Shown: positions 46,694-56,419, numbered from the stretch's first letter. The stretch is 64,000 nucleotides of DNA from Acinetobacter ihumii (GCF_900625095.1 NZ_LR130760.1:800417-864416); one strand, 5' to 3'. The notes: generated by a model from the sequence alone, not told the origin. Numbers and translations are program-made.

Positions 46694-47563
46694 ATGGAAC
46701 GACAAGGCATTTGCCATAAAATGCACGCAGTGCTCAAAGACTGTAGTGTAACTGATCAGCAAGCAAGCAAGGCAAATGTTGAATACAAATTTATATTAGA
46801 CCGTTCAGAAATTGACCTACCTTTTGTTCCGGGTCAGGAAGTTGAAATTGAATGGACGGGAAATATCTATTGTACCTCTTGCGGTGCAAAAACACCTAAA
46901 TCCTATTCACAGGGACATTGCTTTAAATGTTTTAAAACCAAAGCTGAATGTGACCTGTGCATCATGAAACCAGAAACCTGTCATTATCATCTGGGCACCT
47001 GCCGTGAAGATGATTTCGCGCACAAGGTTTGCTTTCAGCCACATATTGTTTATCTGGCAAATTCAAGCGCACTAAAAGTTGGGATTACCCGTGTGAGTCA
47101 TATGCCGACACGTTGGCTCGATCAAGGCGCGACTCAGGCTTTACCCATTTTGAAAGTGGGTTCACGGCGTTTATCCGGTCAACTTGAAATTTTATTTGGT
47201 ACACAAGTCGCGGACAAAACTGATTGGCGTAAGCTGTTAAAAGGTGAAGCTGAACCTTTAAATTTGCTTGAACAACGTGATCAAATTATTGAAGAATTTG
47301 CGCCAAAAATTCAGAGTATTCGAGAAGAGTTTGGGCAAAATCTCGAATTTGATGAATCTGTCGAATTACTAGAAAATGAACAGCCACGCGAGTTTGTCTA
47401 TCCAGTAGAACAATATCCTGAAAAAATTAAATCTTTAAACCTAGATAAAACGCCTAAAATTCGTGGTGTGTTACAGGGCATTAAAGGTCAATATCTAATT
47501 TTTGATATTGGAGTAATCAATGTACGTAAATATACAGGTTATGAGCTGATTCTCCGTGCTTAA
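46694..47563 (+). CDS. DUF2797 family zinc-finger-like protein
   Basis: 289 residues with a Cys-rich N-terminal half: CTSCGAK, CFKCFKTKAECDLC, CHYHLGTC (about 57-103), likely binding zinc. The central LANSSALKVGITRVSHMPTRWLDQGA segment is characteristic of DUF2797 and resembles a GIY-YIG-like core (key residues KVGIT-R). Function unknown. A second ATG ten codons in is possible; the upstream one was kept because no start has a strong ribosome site. Confidence 0.8.
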   Translation: MERQGICHKMHAVLKDCSVTDQQASKANVEYKFILDRSEIDLPFVPGQEVEIEWTGNIYCTSCGAKTPKSYSQGHCFKCFKTKAECDLCIMKPETCHYHLGTCREDDFAHKVCFQPHIVYLANSSALKVGITRVSHMPTRWLDQGATQALPILKVGSRRLSGQLEILFGTQVADKTDWRKLLKGEAEPLNLLEQRDQIIEEFAPKIQSIREEFGQNLEFDESVELLENEQPREFVYPVEQYPEKIKSLNLDKTPKIRGVLQGIKGQYLIFDIGVINVRKYTGYELILRA

Positions 47564-47584
47564 AGCCTATTCTACTATTGAATA

Positions 47585-47611
47585 AAAATGGAGTGGTAAT
47601 CGCTCCATTTT
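47585..47611. terminator. Bidirectional terminator between the DUF2797 gene and lpxB
   Basis: AAAATGGAG/CTCCATTTT stem with A and T flanks between two convergent genes. Confidence 0.8.
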
Positions 47612-47612
47612 A

Positions 47613-48794
47613 TTAAGTGTCCTGCTTAAGCAAACTTAAAATTGCTTGAACGGGATCTTGAGTATCCCCTGAAATAAGTCGCTTATGCATACAAAGATGC
47701 TGCATCACCTGAATTTGTGCTTTTTCAATATCCATGAGTGATTCAATTTCCTGTGCCAAGCGTTCAGGAGTCGCCTGTTTCTGGATCAGTTCCTCAATCA
47801 CCTTTTTACCTGCTATGATATTCGGTAAAGAATAATAGGGAATTTTGACCAAAAACTTGGCAATAAAATAAGTCAATGCATTTAATTTATAAAACGTCAC
47901 CATGGGACGGTGAAGTAACATTGCCTCTAATGTTGCTGTACCTGATGCTAAAGCCACAATATCACTGGCATTCATCACCATCCGACCAATTTTTGATTCA
48001 GTGTCCGTGTTTTCAAGAATGTGCAATTTAGGAATTAAGTTCGTATCACACTGGGTGACTCCAGCTTCAATTTGAGTTTTACGCGCATCATTAATTGCCG
48101 GAATCAAGTATTCAACAGCTGGGTACTTAGTAGATAAAATCTGAGCCGCCCCTAATAGCATAGGAAGAAGCCGTTCTACTTCCCCTTTGCGGCTTCCTGG
48201 AAGTAAAGCGACATATGTTTTTTCAGGATCAAGTCCTAATGCCTGTTTGGCAGCAATAAGTGGATTATCTAATGGTAATTGCTTTGCCAGAGGATGCCCG
48301 ACAAACGCTGCGGGTACACCATGTTGTTCATAAAAGTTTTTTTCAAAAGGAAATAAACACAACACTAGATCGATGGTTTTCTTAATGCCATGAACCCGAC
48401 CTTGTCGCCAAGCCCATACTGATGGACTAACATATTGCACCGTTTTAATGGGAAGATTTTTCTCTTTTAATGTTTTAGAAAGTCTTAAATTAAAATCTGG
48501 GGCGTCAATCCCAATAAATATATCCACCGGCTGTGCTGTCCAGAGTTCAACCAAACCATCACGCACCGCAAATAATTTTTTCAGGTCTTTTAGAACTTCC
48601 ACAATTCCCATGACTGACAAGGTTTCCATGGGATAATAACTTTTAAAACCTTCCGCAATCATTTGTGGGCCACCAATACCCTCAAATTCGACATCAACGC
48701 CTTGTTCACGAAAACTTTTAATGAGTTTTGCACCCAATGTATCGCCTGAAACTTCACCAACCACAATACCAATTTTTAATTTTCGATTAGACAA
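47613..48794 (-). CDS. lpxB: Lipid-A-disaccharide synthase
   Basis: Glycosyltransferase (GT19) that joins lipid X and UDP-diacylglucosamine to form the lipid A disaccharide at the inner membrane. The open frame reaches an ATG at 48833 with no ribosome site. A TTG at 48794 follows AAGGCG and starts at MSNRKLKIGIVVGE, giving 393 residues, close to the family norm. Landmarks: GEVSGDTLGAKLI, IDAPDFNLRL, YVSPSVWAWRQGRV, LLPGSRKGEVERL and ASGTATLEAML. It is isolated from the lpxD-fabZ-lpxA cluster often seen elsewhere. Confidence 0.93.
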   Translation of the reverse strand: MSNRKLKIGIVVGEVSGDTLGAKLIKSFREQGVDVEFEGIGGPQMIAEGFKSYYPMETLSVMGIVEVLKDLKKLFAVRDGLVELWTAQPVDIFIGIDAPDFNLRLSKTLKEKNLPIKTVQYVSPSVWAWRQGRVHGIKKTIDLVLCLFPFEKNFYEQHGVPAAFVGHPLAKQLPLDNPLIAAKQALGLDPEKTYVALLPGSRKGEVERLLPMLLGAAQILSTKYPAVEYLIPAINDARKTQIEAGVTQCDTNLIPKLHILENTDTESKIGRMVMNASDIVALASGTATLEAMLLHRPMVTFYKLNALTYFIAKFLVKIPYYSLPNIIAGKKVIEELIQKQATPERLAQEIESLMDIEKAQIQVMQHLCMHKRLISGDTQDPVQAILSLLKQDT

Positions 48795-48994
48795 CGGAAA
48801 TCGCCTTGCATAAGAATTTTTTAATACAACCATTTTAGCATATCTAGTCAGGTAGCTTGAGTCTCTAATCCTTACCTTTTGGATTTTGATGCTCTGTTAC
48901 AAAAACACATTCAAAATTACATTCAGAAAAGTCTCCACCATCAAAATTTACTATTAAATAAGAATTGCAGCCAAAGAATACAAATAATAAAATA

Positions 48995-49013
48995 AATGAG
49001 AATTATTAACATT
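48995..49013 (+). promoter_or_regulatory. Fur box upstream of the siderophore receptor
   Basis: AATGAGAATTATTAACATT closely matches the Fur consensus (alternating GATAAT/ATTATC hexamers). It ends 11 bases before the start codon of the TonB receptor gene, so iron-replete Fur should block this operon. Confidence 0.75.
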
Positions 49014-49024
49014 ACTTATCTCCC

Positions 49025-51187
49025 ATGACGCCATCTACTCCGACTATATTTAAATTATCATTAATTACACTTGCAATTTTTCAAATACATTTGGTACATG
49101 CCGAAGACACTACTCTACCTGTGATTGAGCTTCAGGCAGATAGTGCTGGAGGCGAAAGTTCCGAAAAGACCAAATCCTATATCGTCAAAAAGAGTAGCAG
49201 CGCGACTAAACTGAATATTGATGCACAAGAAACTCCACAAACGATAAATGTTGTCACTCGCCAGCAGATGGATGATTTTAATTTTAATTCAACACGAAAA
49301 GTTCTCGAAAACACACCTGGTGTCACTGTTTCAAATCAAGAAACCGAACGAACCAGTTATATGGCGCGTGGTTTTGAAATATCAAATATTTTGACTGATG
49401 GTGTTGGTTTTCCACTGTCAAATTATAATTACAACAATACTAATCCAGATACTTATTTTTATGATCGAGTAGAAGTAGTTAAAGGCGCAGATGCACTTAC
49501 CAATGCATTTGGCGACCCTAGTGCAACCATTAACAATATCCGCAAACGACCGACGAAAGACTTACAGATCAATGGTGGGATTAGTTATGGTTCTTGGGAT
49601 ACTCAACGCTATGAAGCGGATATATCTGGTTCTTTAACCAAAGATGATCGTGTCCGCGGTCGAATTATGGGCTTTGAACAAACTGGGGACTCATACCTTG
49701 ACCGCTATTCATCAGAGAAAAATGGTTTTGCAGGTATTTTAGATGCCGATTTAACGGATTCGACTACACTAACCGTAGGTTACAGCGAACAGCAAAATAA
49801 CCCCAATGCCAATAACTGGGGTGCTTTACCACTTTTAGACCATAACGGCCAGCAAATCTCTTATAGCCGTTCATATAATCCAAATCCTGACTGGACCCAT
49901 TGGGATCATAAAACCCAAGAGGCTTTTGCAGAGCTCAAGCAAAAGCTTGGAGAAAAATGGACAGCAAAACTGACTTATAATTATACCAAAACCGACCATG
50001 ACAGTAGATTACTCTATTACTATGGGAATCCTACAGCACAAGGGAGTGACGTTTCTTTAACTGCATGGGGTGGTAAAGAAAGAAACGAGCAGAATCTATT
50101 TAATTTTGATTTGCAAGGCAGTTATGCACTTTTTGGAAAAGAACACGAAGCTGCTTTTGGTTATAGTCACATTGAAAATAAACAACATGATCTACAATCA
50201 TCTGGATATATTAATGATACAAATATCAACAACGATGACTCTTTAGGGTATCCTCGCCAATTGACTACAGACTGGGCAAGTTGGACACCTCAATCTGTGA
50301 CGTGGTCAGACTTTTCAGATGCTGCAAATTACAAACAAAAAATTGATTCATTTTATGCTGCTACACGTTTGCATCTTACAGATGATTTAAAACTGTTATT
50401 AGGCGGTAATTATGTACAAGCCGAAAGTAATGGTGATAGTTATGGTTCAGACATGTCTTATGATAAAGACAAGTTTTCTCCATATGCTGGGCTTACTTAT
50501 AACTTCAGTCCTGAATATACAGGCTATGCAAGTTATACTTCAATTTTTAGACCCCAAACAGGTGTGGATGAAACAACAAATCAGGCTTTAAAAGCAGTTG
50601 AAGGAAAAAGTTACGAAGTGGGCATGAAAAGCTCATGGTTAGATCATAAACTCACAGGGACACTTGCTGTTTTTAAAACTGAGCAGAATAATTATCCATT
50701 AAGAAGTTCAGATGGCAATCCACTCAATCGAAAAGTATTGACCAGTGATCTCGACTCTCAAGGAGTTGAAGTTGGTTTAGCAGGACAGCTTACAGATTAT
50801 GTCAATCTATCATTCGGTTATGCTCAGTTCAGCATTAAAGATAAAAAAAATGGTGGACAAGCTCGTACCTATAATCCATCTCAAACATTGAATTTACTTG
50901 CAACTTATACTGTTCCAGTTTTACCGAAACTAAAACTTGGAGCAGGTTTACGTTGGCAAGATGCAATTAAATTGCAAGATGTTAGTTTGGGTACTCAAAA
51001 CCTCATCAAACAAGATGCATATGCTTTAGTCGATGTAATGGCTAGTTATGATGTGAATGAGCATATCAGCTTGCAGGCAAATGGAAATAATATTACAGAT
51101 AAAAAATATCTGAATAGTTTTCCAGATGGGCAAGCCTTTTATGGAGCACCTGCCAACTACACCGTGGCTGTAAAATTTAAATATTAA
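49025..51187 (+). CDS. TonB-dependent siderophore receptor
   Basis: Outer-membrane gated channel for ferric siderophores, 720 residues. Signal peptide about 1-26 (ending VHA), possible TonB box TLPVIEL, plug domain (about 60-170: QETPQTINVVTRQQMDDF, TPGVTVSNQETERTSYMARG in key residues, RVEVVKGADALTNAFGDPSA), then the beta-barrel ending in a C-terminal aromatic (VAVKFKY). The plug resembles FhuE/FpvA-like receptors for hydroxamate siderophores; the ligand is not established. A Fur box precedes it. Confidence 0.93.
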   Translation: MTPSTPTIFKLSLITLAIFQIHLVHAEDTTLPVIELQADSAGGESSEKTKSYIVKKSSSATKLNIDAQETPQTINVVTRQQMDDFNFNSTRKVLENTPGVTVSNQETERTSYMARGFEISNILTDGVGFPLSNYNYNNTNPDTYFYDRVEVVKGADALTNAFGDPSATINNIRKRPTKDLQINGGISYGSWDTQRYEADISGSLTKDDRVRGRIMGFEQTGDSYLDRYSSEKNGFAGILDADLTDSTTLTVGYSEQQNNPNANNWGALPLLDHNGQQISYSRSYNPNPDWTHWDHKTQEAFAELKQKLGEKWTAKLTYNYTKTDHDSRLLYYYGNPTAQGSDVSLTAWGGKERNEQNLFNFDLQGSYALFGKEHEAAFGYSHIENKQHDLQSSGYINDTNINNDDSLGYPRQLTTDWASWTPQSVTWSDFSDAANYKQKIDSFYAATRLHLTDDLKLLLGGNYVQAESNGDSYGSDMSYDKDKFSPYAGLTYNFSPEYTGYASYTSIFRPQTGVDETTNQALKAVEGKSYEVGMKSSWLDHKLTGTLAVFKTEQNNYPLRSSDGNPLNRKVLTSDLDSQGVEVGLAGQLTDYVNLSFGYAQFSIKDKKNGGQARTYNPSQTLNLLATYTVPVLPKLKLGAGLRWQDAIKLQDVSLGTQNLIKQDAYALVDVMASYDVNEHISLQANGNNITDKKYLNSFPDGQAFYGAPANYTVAVKFKY

Positions 51188-51194
51188 TAGATTC

Positions 51195-51232
51195 AGCCAA
51201 GTTCTAAATCCAGAACTTGGCTTTAATTTTAA
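51195..51232 (+). terminator. Hairpin between the receptor gene and DUF3649
   Basis: AGCCAAGTTCT/AGAACTTGGCT, eleven perfect pairs with a 6-nt loop, followed by a broken T tract. It would reduce, not stop, transcription into the accessory genes. Confidence 0.65.
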
Positions 51233-51249
51233 AAAAGAAGCAAATTGAC

Positions 51250-51543
51250 ATGAGTAAAACACATCCTCTTTCTACCACTTACCGGTTTGCAGTGTTATAT
51301 CGCTTTATGGTGGCATTTATCCTTGGTTTTATTGGTACAGCTTTTTTAAGCATTGCTTTAAGTTATGTGTTTCATTTTGCTTTACCCAAAGCAGAATCTG
51401 TCTATTTAGCCGCTTTTTGTTCTATTCTATTTTATGCTGTTTTTGTGATCATCGCATTTTGTGTTCAATCACTCATCAAACTCACAGTTTATAGTGTTGT
51501 AACTATAAGCATATGTGCCGCTCTCAGTATAGGATTGGGTTAA
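51250..51543 (+). CDS. DUF3649 family membrane protein
   Basis: 97 residues from the ATG at 51250 (an upstream ATG is within the preceding hairpin region). Three hydrophobic helices (about 12-38, 50-70, 75-97). Members of DUF3649 are encoded next to PepSY and DUF3325 genes in siderophore-uptake loci, as here. Function unproven. The next gene starts three bases after its stop. Confidence 0.8.
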   Translation: MSKTHPLSTTYRFAVLYRFMVAFILGFIGTAFLSIALSYVFHFALPKAESVYLAAFCSILFYAVFVIIAFCVQSLIKLTVYSVVTISICAALSIGLG

Positions 51544-51546
51544 ATC

Positions 51547-53106
51547 ATGCATAAGAGTATTCGACAATCGATGGCATGGTTACACTCATGGACAGGGTTG
51601 CTATTAGGGTGGTTGCTATTTGCTATTTTCCTTATGGGTACAGCGTCCTATTATCGTCATGAAATCAATTTATGGATGCAACCTAAGCTTGCTCAATACG
51701 ATGTCAATCAAGAAACTGCCATCAAAACCGCCTACCGATATTTAGAAGAACATGCTGTGGGTGCTAAAAGCTGGTATATCGGTGTTGCATCTGAACAATC
51801 CCCTGTTACCAATATTTACTGGCAAAAAGCAGATGGTGGTTATGAAAGCAAAACTCTGGATGCCACTACAGGCAAAGAGCTAAGTCTTTCTGCCACGCAA
51901 GGCGGTGATTTCTTTTATGCCTTTCATTATCAATTGTTTGGTTTTCCCATCATTCTTGGTCGTATCATCGTTTGTTTAGCCGCATTTATTATGTTGATTG
52001 CCCTAATTTCAGGGATTATTACACATAAGAAAATCATTACCGATTTCTTTACGCTGCGTACATTTAAATCGCAGCGTTCATGGCTAGATTTTCACAATGT
52101 TTCATCCGTGATTGCCCTACCATTTTTTTTAATGATTACTTTTACTGGTTTAGCCATTTTCTTTTATCTCTATTTACCGTTTGGAATGAAAAAGCTTTAT
52201 CCAGAGAATTCTTTTCAATTTTTTAAAGAAATTCGCACCAATGTCCTTGAAAATAAAGAACCGCCCAAAGAGATGAAAAATCTACCTCTTCAAGTTTTGC
52301 TTGCAAAGGCACAAGCTCAATGGGGTCAAAAGGAAATTGACTCGATTACGGCGGAAAAACCGAATACAAATCAAGCTCAAATTACCCTTACTCAAACTGA
52401 AGATCATTCTATTACAGGCAATAAGCCACAAATTACATTTGATGCAACTACAGGCAAGCAGTTGGCTGCCACAAGAAATGATAGTGCTATCGCCACATTA
52501 AGTTTTGGGGTTTATGGGCTACATATGGCGACTTTTGCACAGCCATTATTACGTCTTGCCTTTTTCTTTTCTGGAATTTTAGGCTGTTTGATGATTGCCT
52601 CAGGGCTTTTACTCTGGAGTTTAAAACGTCAAATTCAAAATAAAACAGAAACATTTCATTTCGGACATTATTTGGTTGATCGCCTAAATGTTGCGACTTT
52701 TGTGGGTTTACCGCTTGCCATGCTGGCTTATTTATATAGCAATCGTTTTATCGAACTAAAACCAGATCTGCCTAACTATGAAATTTATACTTTTTTCACC
52801 GTCTGGCTCATCAGCTTTATATTTGCACTGTTGACTAAAAAACAATGGCTATGGCGTTCACAACTCAGCATTTTTATCGTTATAGCGGCTGCTCTACCTT
52901 TGTTAAATAGTGTCTATCTTATTCAAAATAATCTTGTTTCAGATTTTAGAAGCTATTGGTTATTTTTAAGAGTCGATATTTTTTGGGTGTTGTTTGCAGC
53001 ATTAGCGGTATTTATCCTTCGAAATATTCATCCTATACAAACTAAATCGCGAGAAAAACTTGAAAAGAAATTAGCGCTTAAAAATACGGAGGTAAATGCT
53101 TCATGA
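51547..53106 (+). CDS. PepSY-associated membrane protein (putative ferric-siderophore reductase)
   Basis: 519 residues with an N-terminal helix (HSWTGLLLGWLLFAIFLMG), a PepSY periplasmic part, and at least five further membrane helices (about 140-160, 185-205, 330-350, 385-405, 420-440, 470-490). His residues at membrane boundaries (HSW, FHYQLFG, DFHNVSS) could bind haem. Relatives such as FoxB and PiuB act after siderophore receptors, probably reducing iron at the inner membrane. It overlaps the DUF3325-like gene by four bases. Confidence 0.87.
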   Translation: MHKSIRQSMAWLHSWTGLLLGWLLFAIFLMGTASYYRHEINLWMQPKLAQYDVNQETAIKTAYRYLEEHAVGAKSWYIGVASEQSPVTNIYWQKADGGYESKTLDATTGKELSLSATQGGDFFYAFHYQLFGFPIILGRIIVCLAAFIMLIALISGIITHKKIITDFFTLRTFKSQRSWLDFHNVSSVIALPFFLMITFTGLAIFFYLYLPFGMKKLYPENSFQFFKEIRTNVLENKEPPKEMKNLPLQVLLAKAQAQWGQKEIDSITAEKPNTNQAQITLTQTEDHSITGNKPQITFDATTGKQLAATRNDSAIATLSFGVYGLHMATFAQPLLRLAFFFSGILGCLMIASGLLLWSLKRQIQNKTETFHFGHYLVDRLNVATFVGLPLAMLAYLYSNRFIELKPDLPNYEIYTFFTVWLISFIFALLTKKQWLWRSQLSIFIVIAAALPLLNSVYLIQNNLVSDFRSYWLFLRVDIFWVLFAALAVFILRNIHPIQTKSREKLEKKLALKNTEVNAS

Positions 53107-53420
53107 GTATTATTTTCGGCATGATATTGATTGGGATAGGCATGTATATTTTATACATGCTGAGTAGCAAACACATTGAAAAAACAAAAAAATCTCAATT
53201 TAAGTTTCTCACACATTACATAACAGCAATGCGTCTCTTCGCATTTATTTTATTCTTGATTGCAGGCAGTTGTTTTATTGCCGCCTACGGCTCTTCCATC
53301 GGATTTATTAGTTGGTGGCTATTTGCAACACCTTTAGTGTTTACACTTATATTATATATCAATGACTTAAAACCTAAGAATTCAAGAATTCCGCAGCTTG
53401 TAAAATCACAAAAATCTTAA
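53103..53420 (+). CDS. DUF3325 family membrane protein
   Basis: 105 residues with three hydrophobic helices (about 1-20, 40-62, 66-88). It completes the recurrent set TonB receptor, DUF3649, PepSY, DUF3325. It starts in the ATGA overlap with the PepSY gene. No catalytic motif. Confidence 0.75.
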   Translation: MSIIFGMILIGIGMYILYMLSSKHIEKTKKSQFKFLTHYITAMRLFAFILFLIAGSCFIAAYGSSIGFISWWLFATPLVFTLILYINDLKPKNSRIPQLVKSQKS

Positions 53421-53462
53421 CTCTTTAAATTTTAGTTTTAAGTCTAATGACGAAATTAAGAG

Positions 53463-53491
53463 AACGCTAAAAATTTCTTTAGCGTTTTTTT
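53463..53491 (+). terminator. Terminator of the siderophore operon
   Basis: AACGCTAAA/TTTAGCGTT stem, 6-nt loop, then seven T residues. Confidence 0.9.
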
Positions 53492-53560
53492 GCATAAGCA
53501 AAGCATTATTATTCACAATCCTTTATCTTAAAAAGTCATAAGATATGCAGGTTTTTATCT

Positions 53561-54466
53561 TTGGCTGATTTGTTCATGTTTGGTCCTCTTGAGTTTATAT
53601 TGGCAGGTGTTCTGGTTGGTTTCTGTGTTGGGATCACTGGTGTAGGTGGCGGTTCACTAATGACGCCCATTTTGATCAGTTTGTTCCGTATTGAACCGCA
53701 TATCGCAATTGGTACTGACTTACTCTATGCCGCAATTTCCAAATTTTGTGGTTCGCTGGTTCATGCAAAAAAACTGAATATCGTCTGGCCAATCGTCATT
53801 TGGTTAGCGGTTGGCAGTATTCCAGCGTCTTTTGCGACCTCTTGGGTGCTTGAACATTATCTCAGTCAGTCTACTCATTATAAAATGGTACTGACCATGG
53901 TGCTGGGGTTCATGTTAACCCTCACAGGTATCTCCATTATTTTTCGCACCAGTATCGAAAAGTTCTTTATGGGATTGCGGAGCAAAAAAGAAGTTGCAAA
54001 TGTCACGCATGCAGCAAATATTTCAGAAACCAAACGTATTTATATCGTGATTATGGGCATTGTATTAGGCATCTTTGTGACTCTGTCATCTGTAGGTGCT
54101 GGTGCATTTGGAATTATGGCTTTAATTATCATGTTCCCTAACCTCCCGATGATCCGGATTATCGGTTCAGATGTAGTCCATGCAGTACTTTTAACACTGG
54201 TGGCGGGTTTAAGCCATATGAGTGCGGGTAATGTGGATTTTAGTCTGTTGATGTGGCTATTAATCGGATCAATTCCTGCCATTATTGTGGGGACTTTAAT
54301 TAGCTCTCGCTTACCAGAAAAAATTATCCGTAAAGTACTCGGTGTGACCTTATTCGCATTAGGTGTCAACTTTATGATTAATCCCATTAAAGCTAAACCA
54401 GTTGAAAAACCAGCCATCACCCAAACTCAGCAAACCCAAGTTGTTGATAATACAGCTACAAAATGA
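53561..54466 (+). CDS. Sulfite exporter TauE/SafE family protein
   Basis: 301 residues from a TTG that has an AGG nine bases upstream; an ATG five codons on (53576) has none. About eight helices in two TauE/SafE halves, with GITGVGGGSLMTPIL (about 24-38) and a matching SSVGAGAFGIMALI (about 171-184). Members export sulfite, sulfoacetate or other organosulfur anions; substrate unknown. It precedes the DAHP synthase gene, which need not be related. Confidence 0.85.
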   Translation: MADLFMFGPLEFILAGVLVGFCVGITGVGGGSLMTPILISLFRIEPHIAIGTDLLYAAISKFCGSLVHAKKLNIVWPIVIWLAVGSIPASFATSWVLEHYLSQSTHYKMVLTMVLGFMLTLTGISIIFRTSIEKFFMGLRSKKEVANVTHAANISETKRIYIVIMGIVLGIFVTLSSVGAGAFGIMALIIMFPNLPMIRIIGSDVVHAVLLTLVAGLSHMSAGNVDFSLLMWLLIGSIPAIIVGTLISSRLPEKIIRKVLGVTLFALGVNFMINPIKAKPVEKPAITQTQQTQVVDNTATK

Positions 54467-54475
54467 GCGATATAA

Positions 54476-54508
54476 CGGATTAATCGTTTGATTTAAGCGA
54501 TTAATCCG
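54476..54508. repeat. Perfect inverted repeat between the TauE gene and DAHP synthase
   Basis: CGGATTAATCG and CGATTAATCCG, eleven pairs with an 11-base spacer, starting seven bases after the TauE stop codon. No T run. Each arm is itself nearly palindromic around ATTAAT, so it fits an operator as well as a hairpin. Confidence 0.55.
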
Positions 54509-54538
54509 CAGTAAATATAGCCAGTTTGAGCTGATTTC

Positions 54539-55684
54539 ATGGTATATTCATTAAACAAATATTTTCAAGCAATGATCGAATCAGTGACAGCAATGAATAG
54601 TCTACAGTCCAATCCAGTCTCACAGCCAGATATCGATGACGTTAATATTAAAAGCATTCAGCCCTTAGTAACGCCAGCAGAATTAAAATCTGAATTACCA
54701 CTTACCGAAGATGCATATCAAACTGTATTAAAAGGTCGTGAAACCATTCGTAATATTCTGGATGGCAGTGATAAACGTGTCTTTGTTGTCATTGGTCCAT
54801 GTTCCATTCATGACCCCAAAGCGGCACATGAGTATGCGGATCGTTTAAAAACCTTAAGTGAAAAAGTTAAAGATACCTTATATATCGTCATGCGGGTTTA
54901 TTTTGAGAAACCACGTACGACTGTAGGTTGGAAAGGATTAATTAATGATCCTGATATGAACGATTCGTTTAATATCGAAAAAGGTTTGCGTATTGGTCGT
55001 CAACTATTGCTTGAGTTAAACCAAAAAGGTTTACCATGCGCGACTGAAGCACTTGATCCAAACTCTCCACAATATTATCAGGATTTGATTTCATGGTCTG
55101 CGATTGGCGCACGTACCACTGAAAGCCAGACTCACCGTGAAATGTCATCGGGTCTTTCCTCTCCTGTTGGCTTTAAAAATGGGACAGATGGTGGCTTAAC
55201 GGTTGCAACCAACGCGATGCAATCGGTCAAACATGGTCATAGTTTTTTAGGTCTGAATGAAAACGGTCAAGTTTCCGTGATTCATACCAGCGGTAACCCA
55301 TATGCTCACGTCGTTTTACGTGGCGGTAATGGTAAACCAAACTACGATGCAGGTTCAGTTGCTGAAGCTGAGGCAGCTTTAGCCAAAGCTAAAGTCAGCA
55401 ACAAAATCATGATTGATGCCAGTCATGCCAATTCAAACAAAGACCCATACTTACAGCCATTAGTATTACGCAATGTGGTTGAGCAAATTAGCGATGGGAA
55501 CAAATCAATTGTAGGCGTAATGGTGGAAAGCCATTTAAAAGGTGGTCGTCAGGATATTCCTGAAAACTTATGTGATCTTGAATATGGCAAATCAGTGACT
55601 GATGGTTGTATCGATTGGGATACGACTGAACAAGTATTACTAGAGATGCATGAGAAATTAAAACAAACTTTGCCAAATCGTTAA
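54539..55684 (+). CDS. 3-deoxy-7-phosphoheptulonate synthase (class I DAHP synthase)
   Basis: First enzyme of the shikimate pathway, joining PEP and erythrose 4-phosphate. 381 residues as drawn; the homologous part begins at DDVNIKSIQPLVTPAEL, so the start could also be ATG 54593 (363 residues), nearer the E. coli length (350-356). Active-site segments: VVIGPCSIHD (Cys metal ligand), FEKPRTTVGWKGLINDP, GARTTESQTHREM, KNGTDG and MIDASHANSNKD. It is AroF/AroG/AroH-like; which feedback type cannot be told by eye. Confidence 0.93.
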   Translation: MVYSLNKYFQAMIESVTAMNSLQSNPVSQPDIDDVNIKSIQPLVTPAELKSELPLTEDAYQTVLKGRETIRNILDGSDKRVFVVIGPCSIHDPKAAHEYADRLKTLSEKVKDTLYIVMRVYFEKPRTTVGWKGLINDPDMNDSFNIEKGLRIGRQLLLELNQKGLPCATEALDPNSPQYYQDLISWSAIGARTTESQTHREMSSGLSSPVGFKNGTDGGLTVATNAMQSVKHGHSFLGLNENGQVSVIHTSGNPYAHVVLRGGNGKPNYDAGSVAEAEAALAKAKVSNKIMIDASHANSNKDPYLQPLVLRNVVEQISDGNKSIVGVMVESHLKGGRQDIPENLCDLEYGKSVTDGCIDWDTTEQVLLEMHEKLKQTLPNR

Positions 55685-55704
55685 GATTAAATTGTGAAGT
55701 TGCA

Positions 55705-55736
55705 AAAGCCCTTATTTAACATAAGGGTTTTTTTAT
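55705..55736 (+). terminator. Terminator of the DAHP synthase gene
   Basis: CCCTTAT/ATAAGGG stem within A and T flanks, 5-nt loop, seven or more T residues. Confidence 0.9.
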
Positions 55737-55894
55737 TCTATGATAAAAACTAGGCTCATTTAAAACTGACTATTTATTCATAGAATCCAGTAGATTTTAT
55801 AGGGAATTTAAAGCAATATAATTGGGCGGTTAAAATCGAAGTCTATGCGACTAGGCATAACTTCATTATATTCTAATGATATATCAGTATTCCT

Positions 55895-56419
55895 ATGACC
55901 ACTTTAGAACAATCTTTATCAGAAATCTTGAATTTTTCTCATGTTCATGAACATCTACTCACGTCTGGACAACCTACAGCTGAACAGCTTCATCTTATTA
56001 AGGAATATGGTTGCAGTACAGTCATTAATCTCGCACTTTGCGATGCCACACCACGTTTAGAACATGAAGATCGGATTTGTCTGGAGCTGGGACTCAATTA
56101 TATTCAGTTGCCTATTCTTTGGGACATGCCAGCAGCAGATCAGTGTTTATTGGTTCTGGATTTGGTTGATCATCTCGTACCAAACGAGATCGTCTGGGTA
56201 CACTGCGCCAAGAACTATCGCGTAAGTTGCTTAATGGCACTATATCGTCAATATTTCATGGGAATGGATATAGGATCTGCACAAGAAATTTTGCACCAGA
56301 TCTGGGAACCCAATGAAACATGGACAGGTCTGATGCATAGTGTTGCCCTACAATTACAAGGGCGCATGGCAACTCAAGATTTACAACAGTCTTTAATTGA
56401 CCCAAATCAATTTAGCTGA
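55895..56419 (+). CDS. Protein tyrosine phosphatase-like protein
   Basis: 174 residues with a dual-specificity/DUF442-like fold: ending in HCAKNYR, where Cys104 and Arg109 would be catalytic. The spacing is C-x4-R, not the C-x5-R of classical tyrosine phosphatases, and the loop lacks its glycines, so activity is doubtful. The upstream [22 protein letters not shown] segment is the usual start. Its 3' end overlaps the convergent ispF gene by 13 bases. Confidence 0.78.
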   Translation: MTTLEQSLSEILNFSHVHEHLLTSGQPTAEQLHLIKEYGCSTVINLALCDATPRLEHEDRICLELGLNYIQLPILWDMPAADQCLLVLDLVDHLVPNEIVWVHCAKNYRVSCLMALYRQYFMGMDIGSAQEILHQIWEPNETWTGLMHSVALQLQGRMATQDLQQSLIDPNQFS

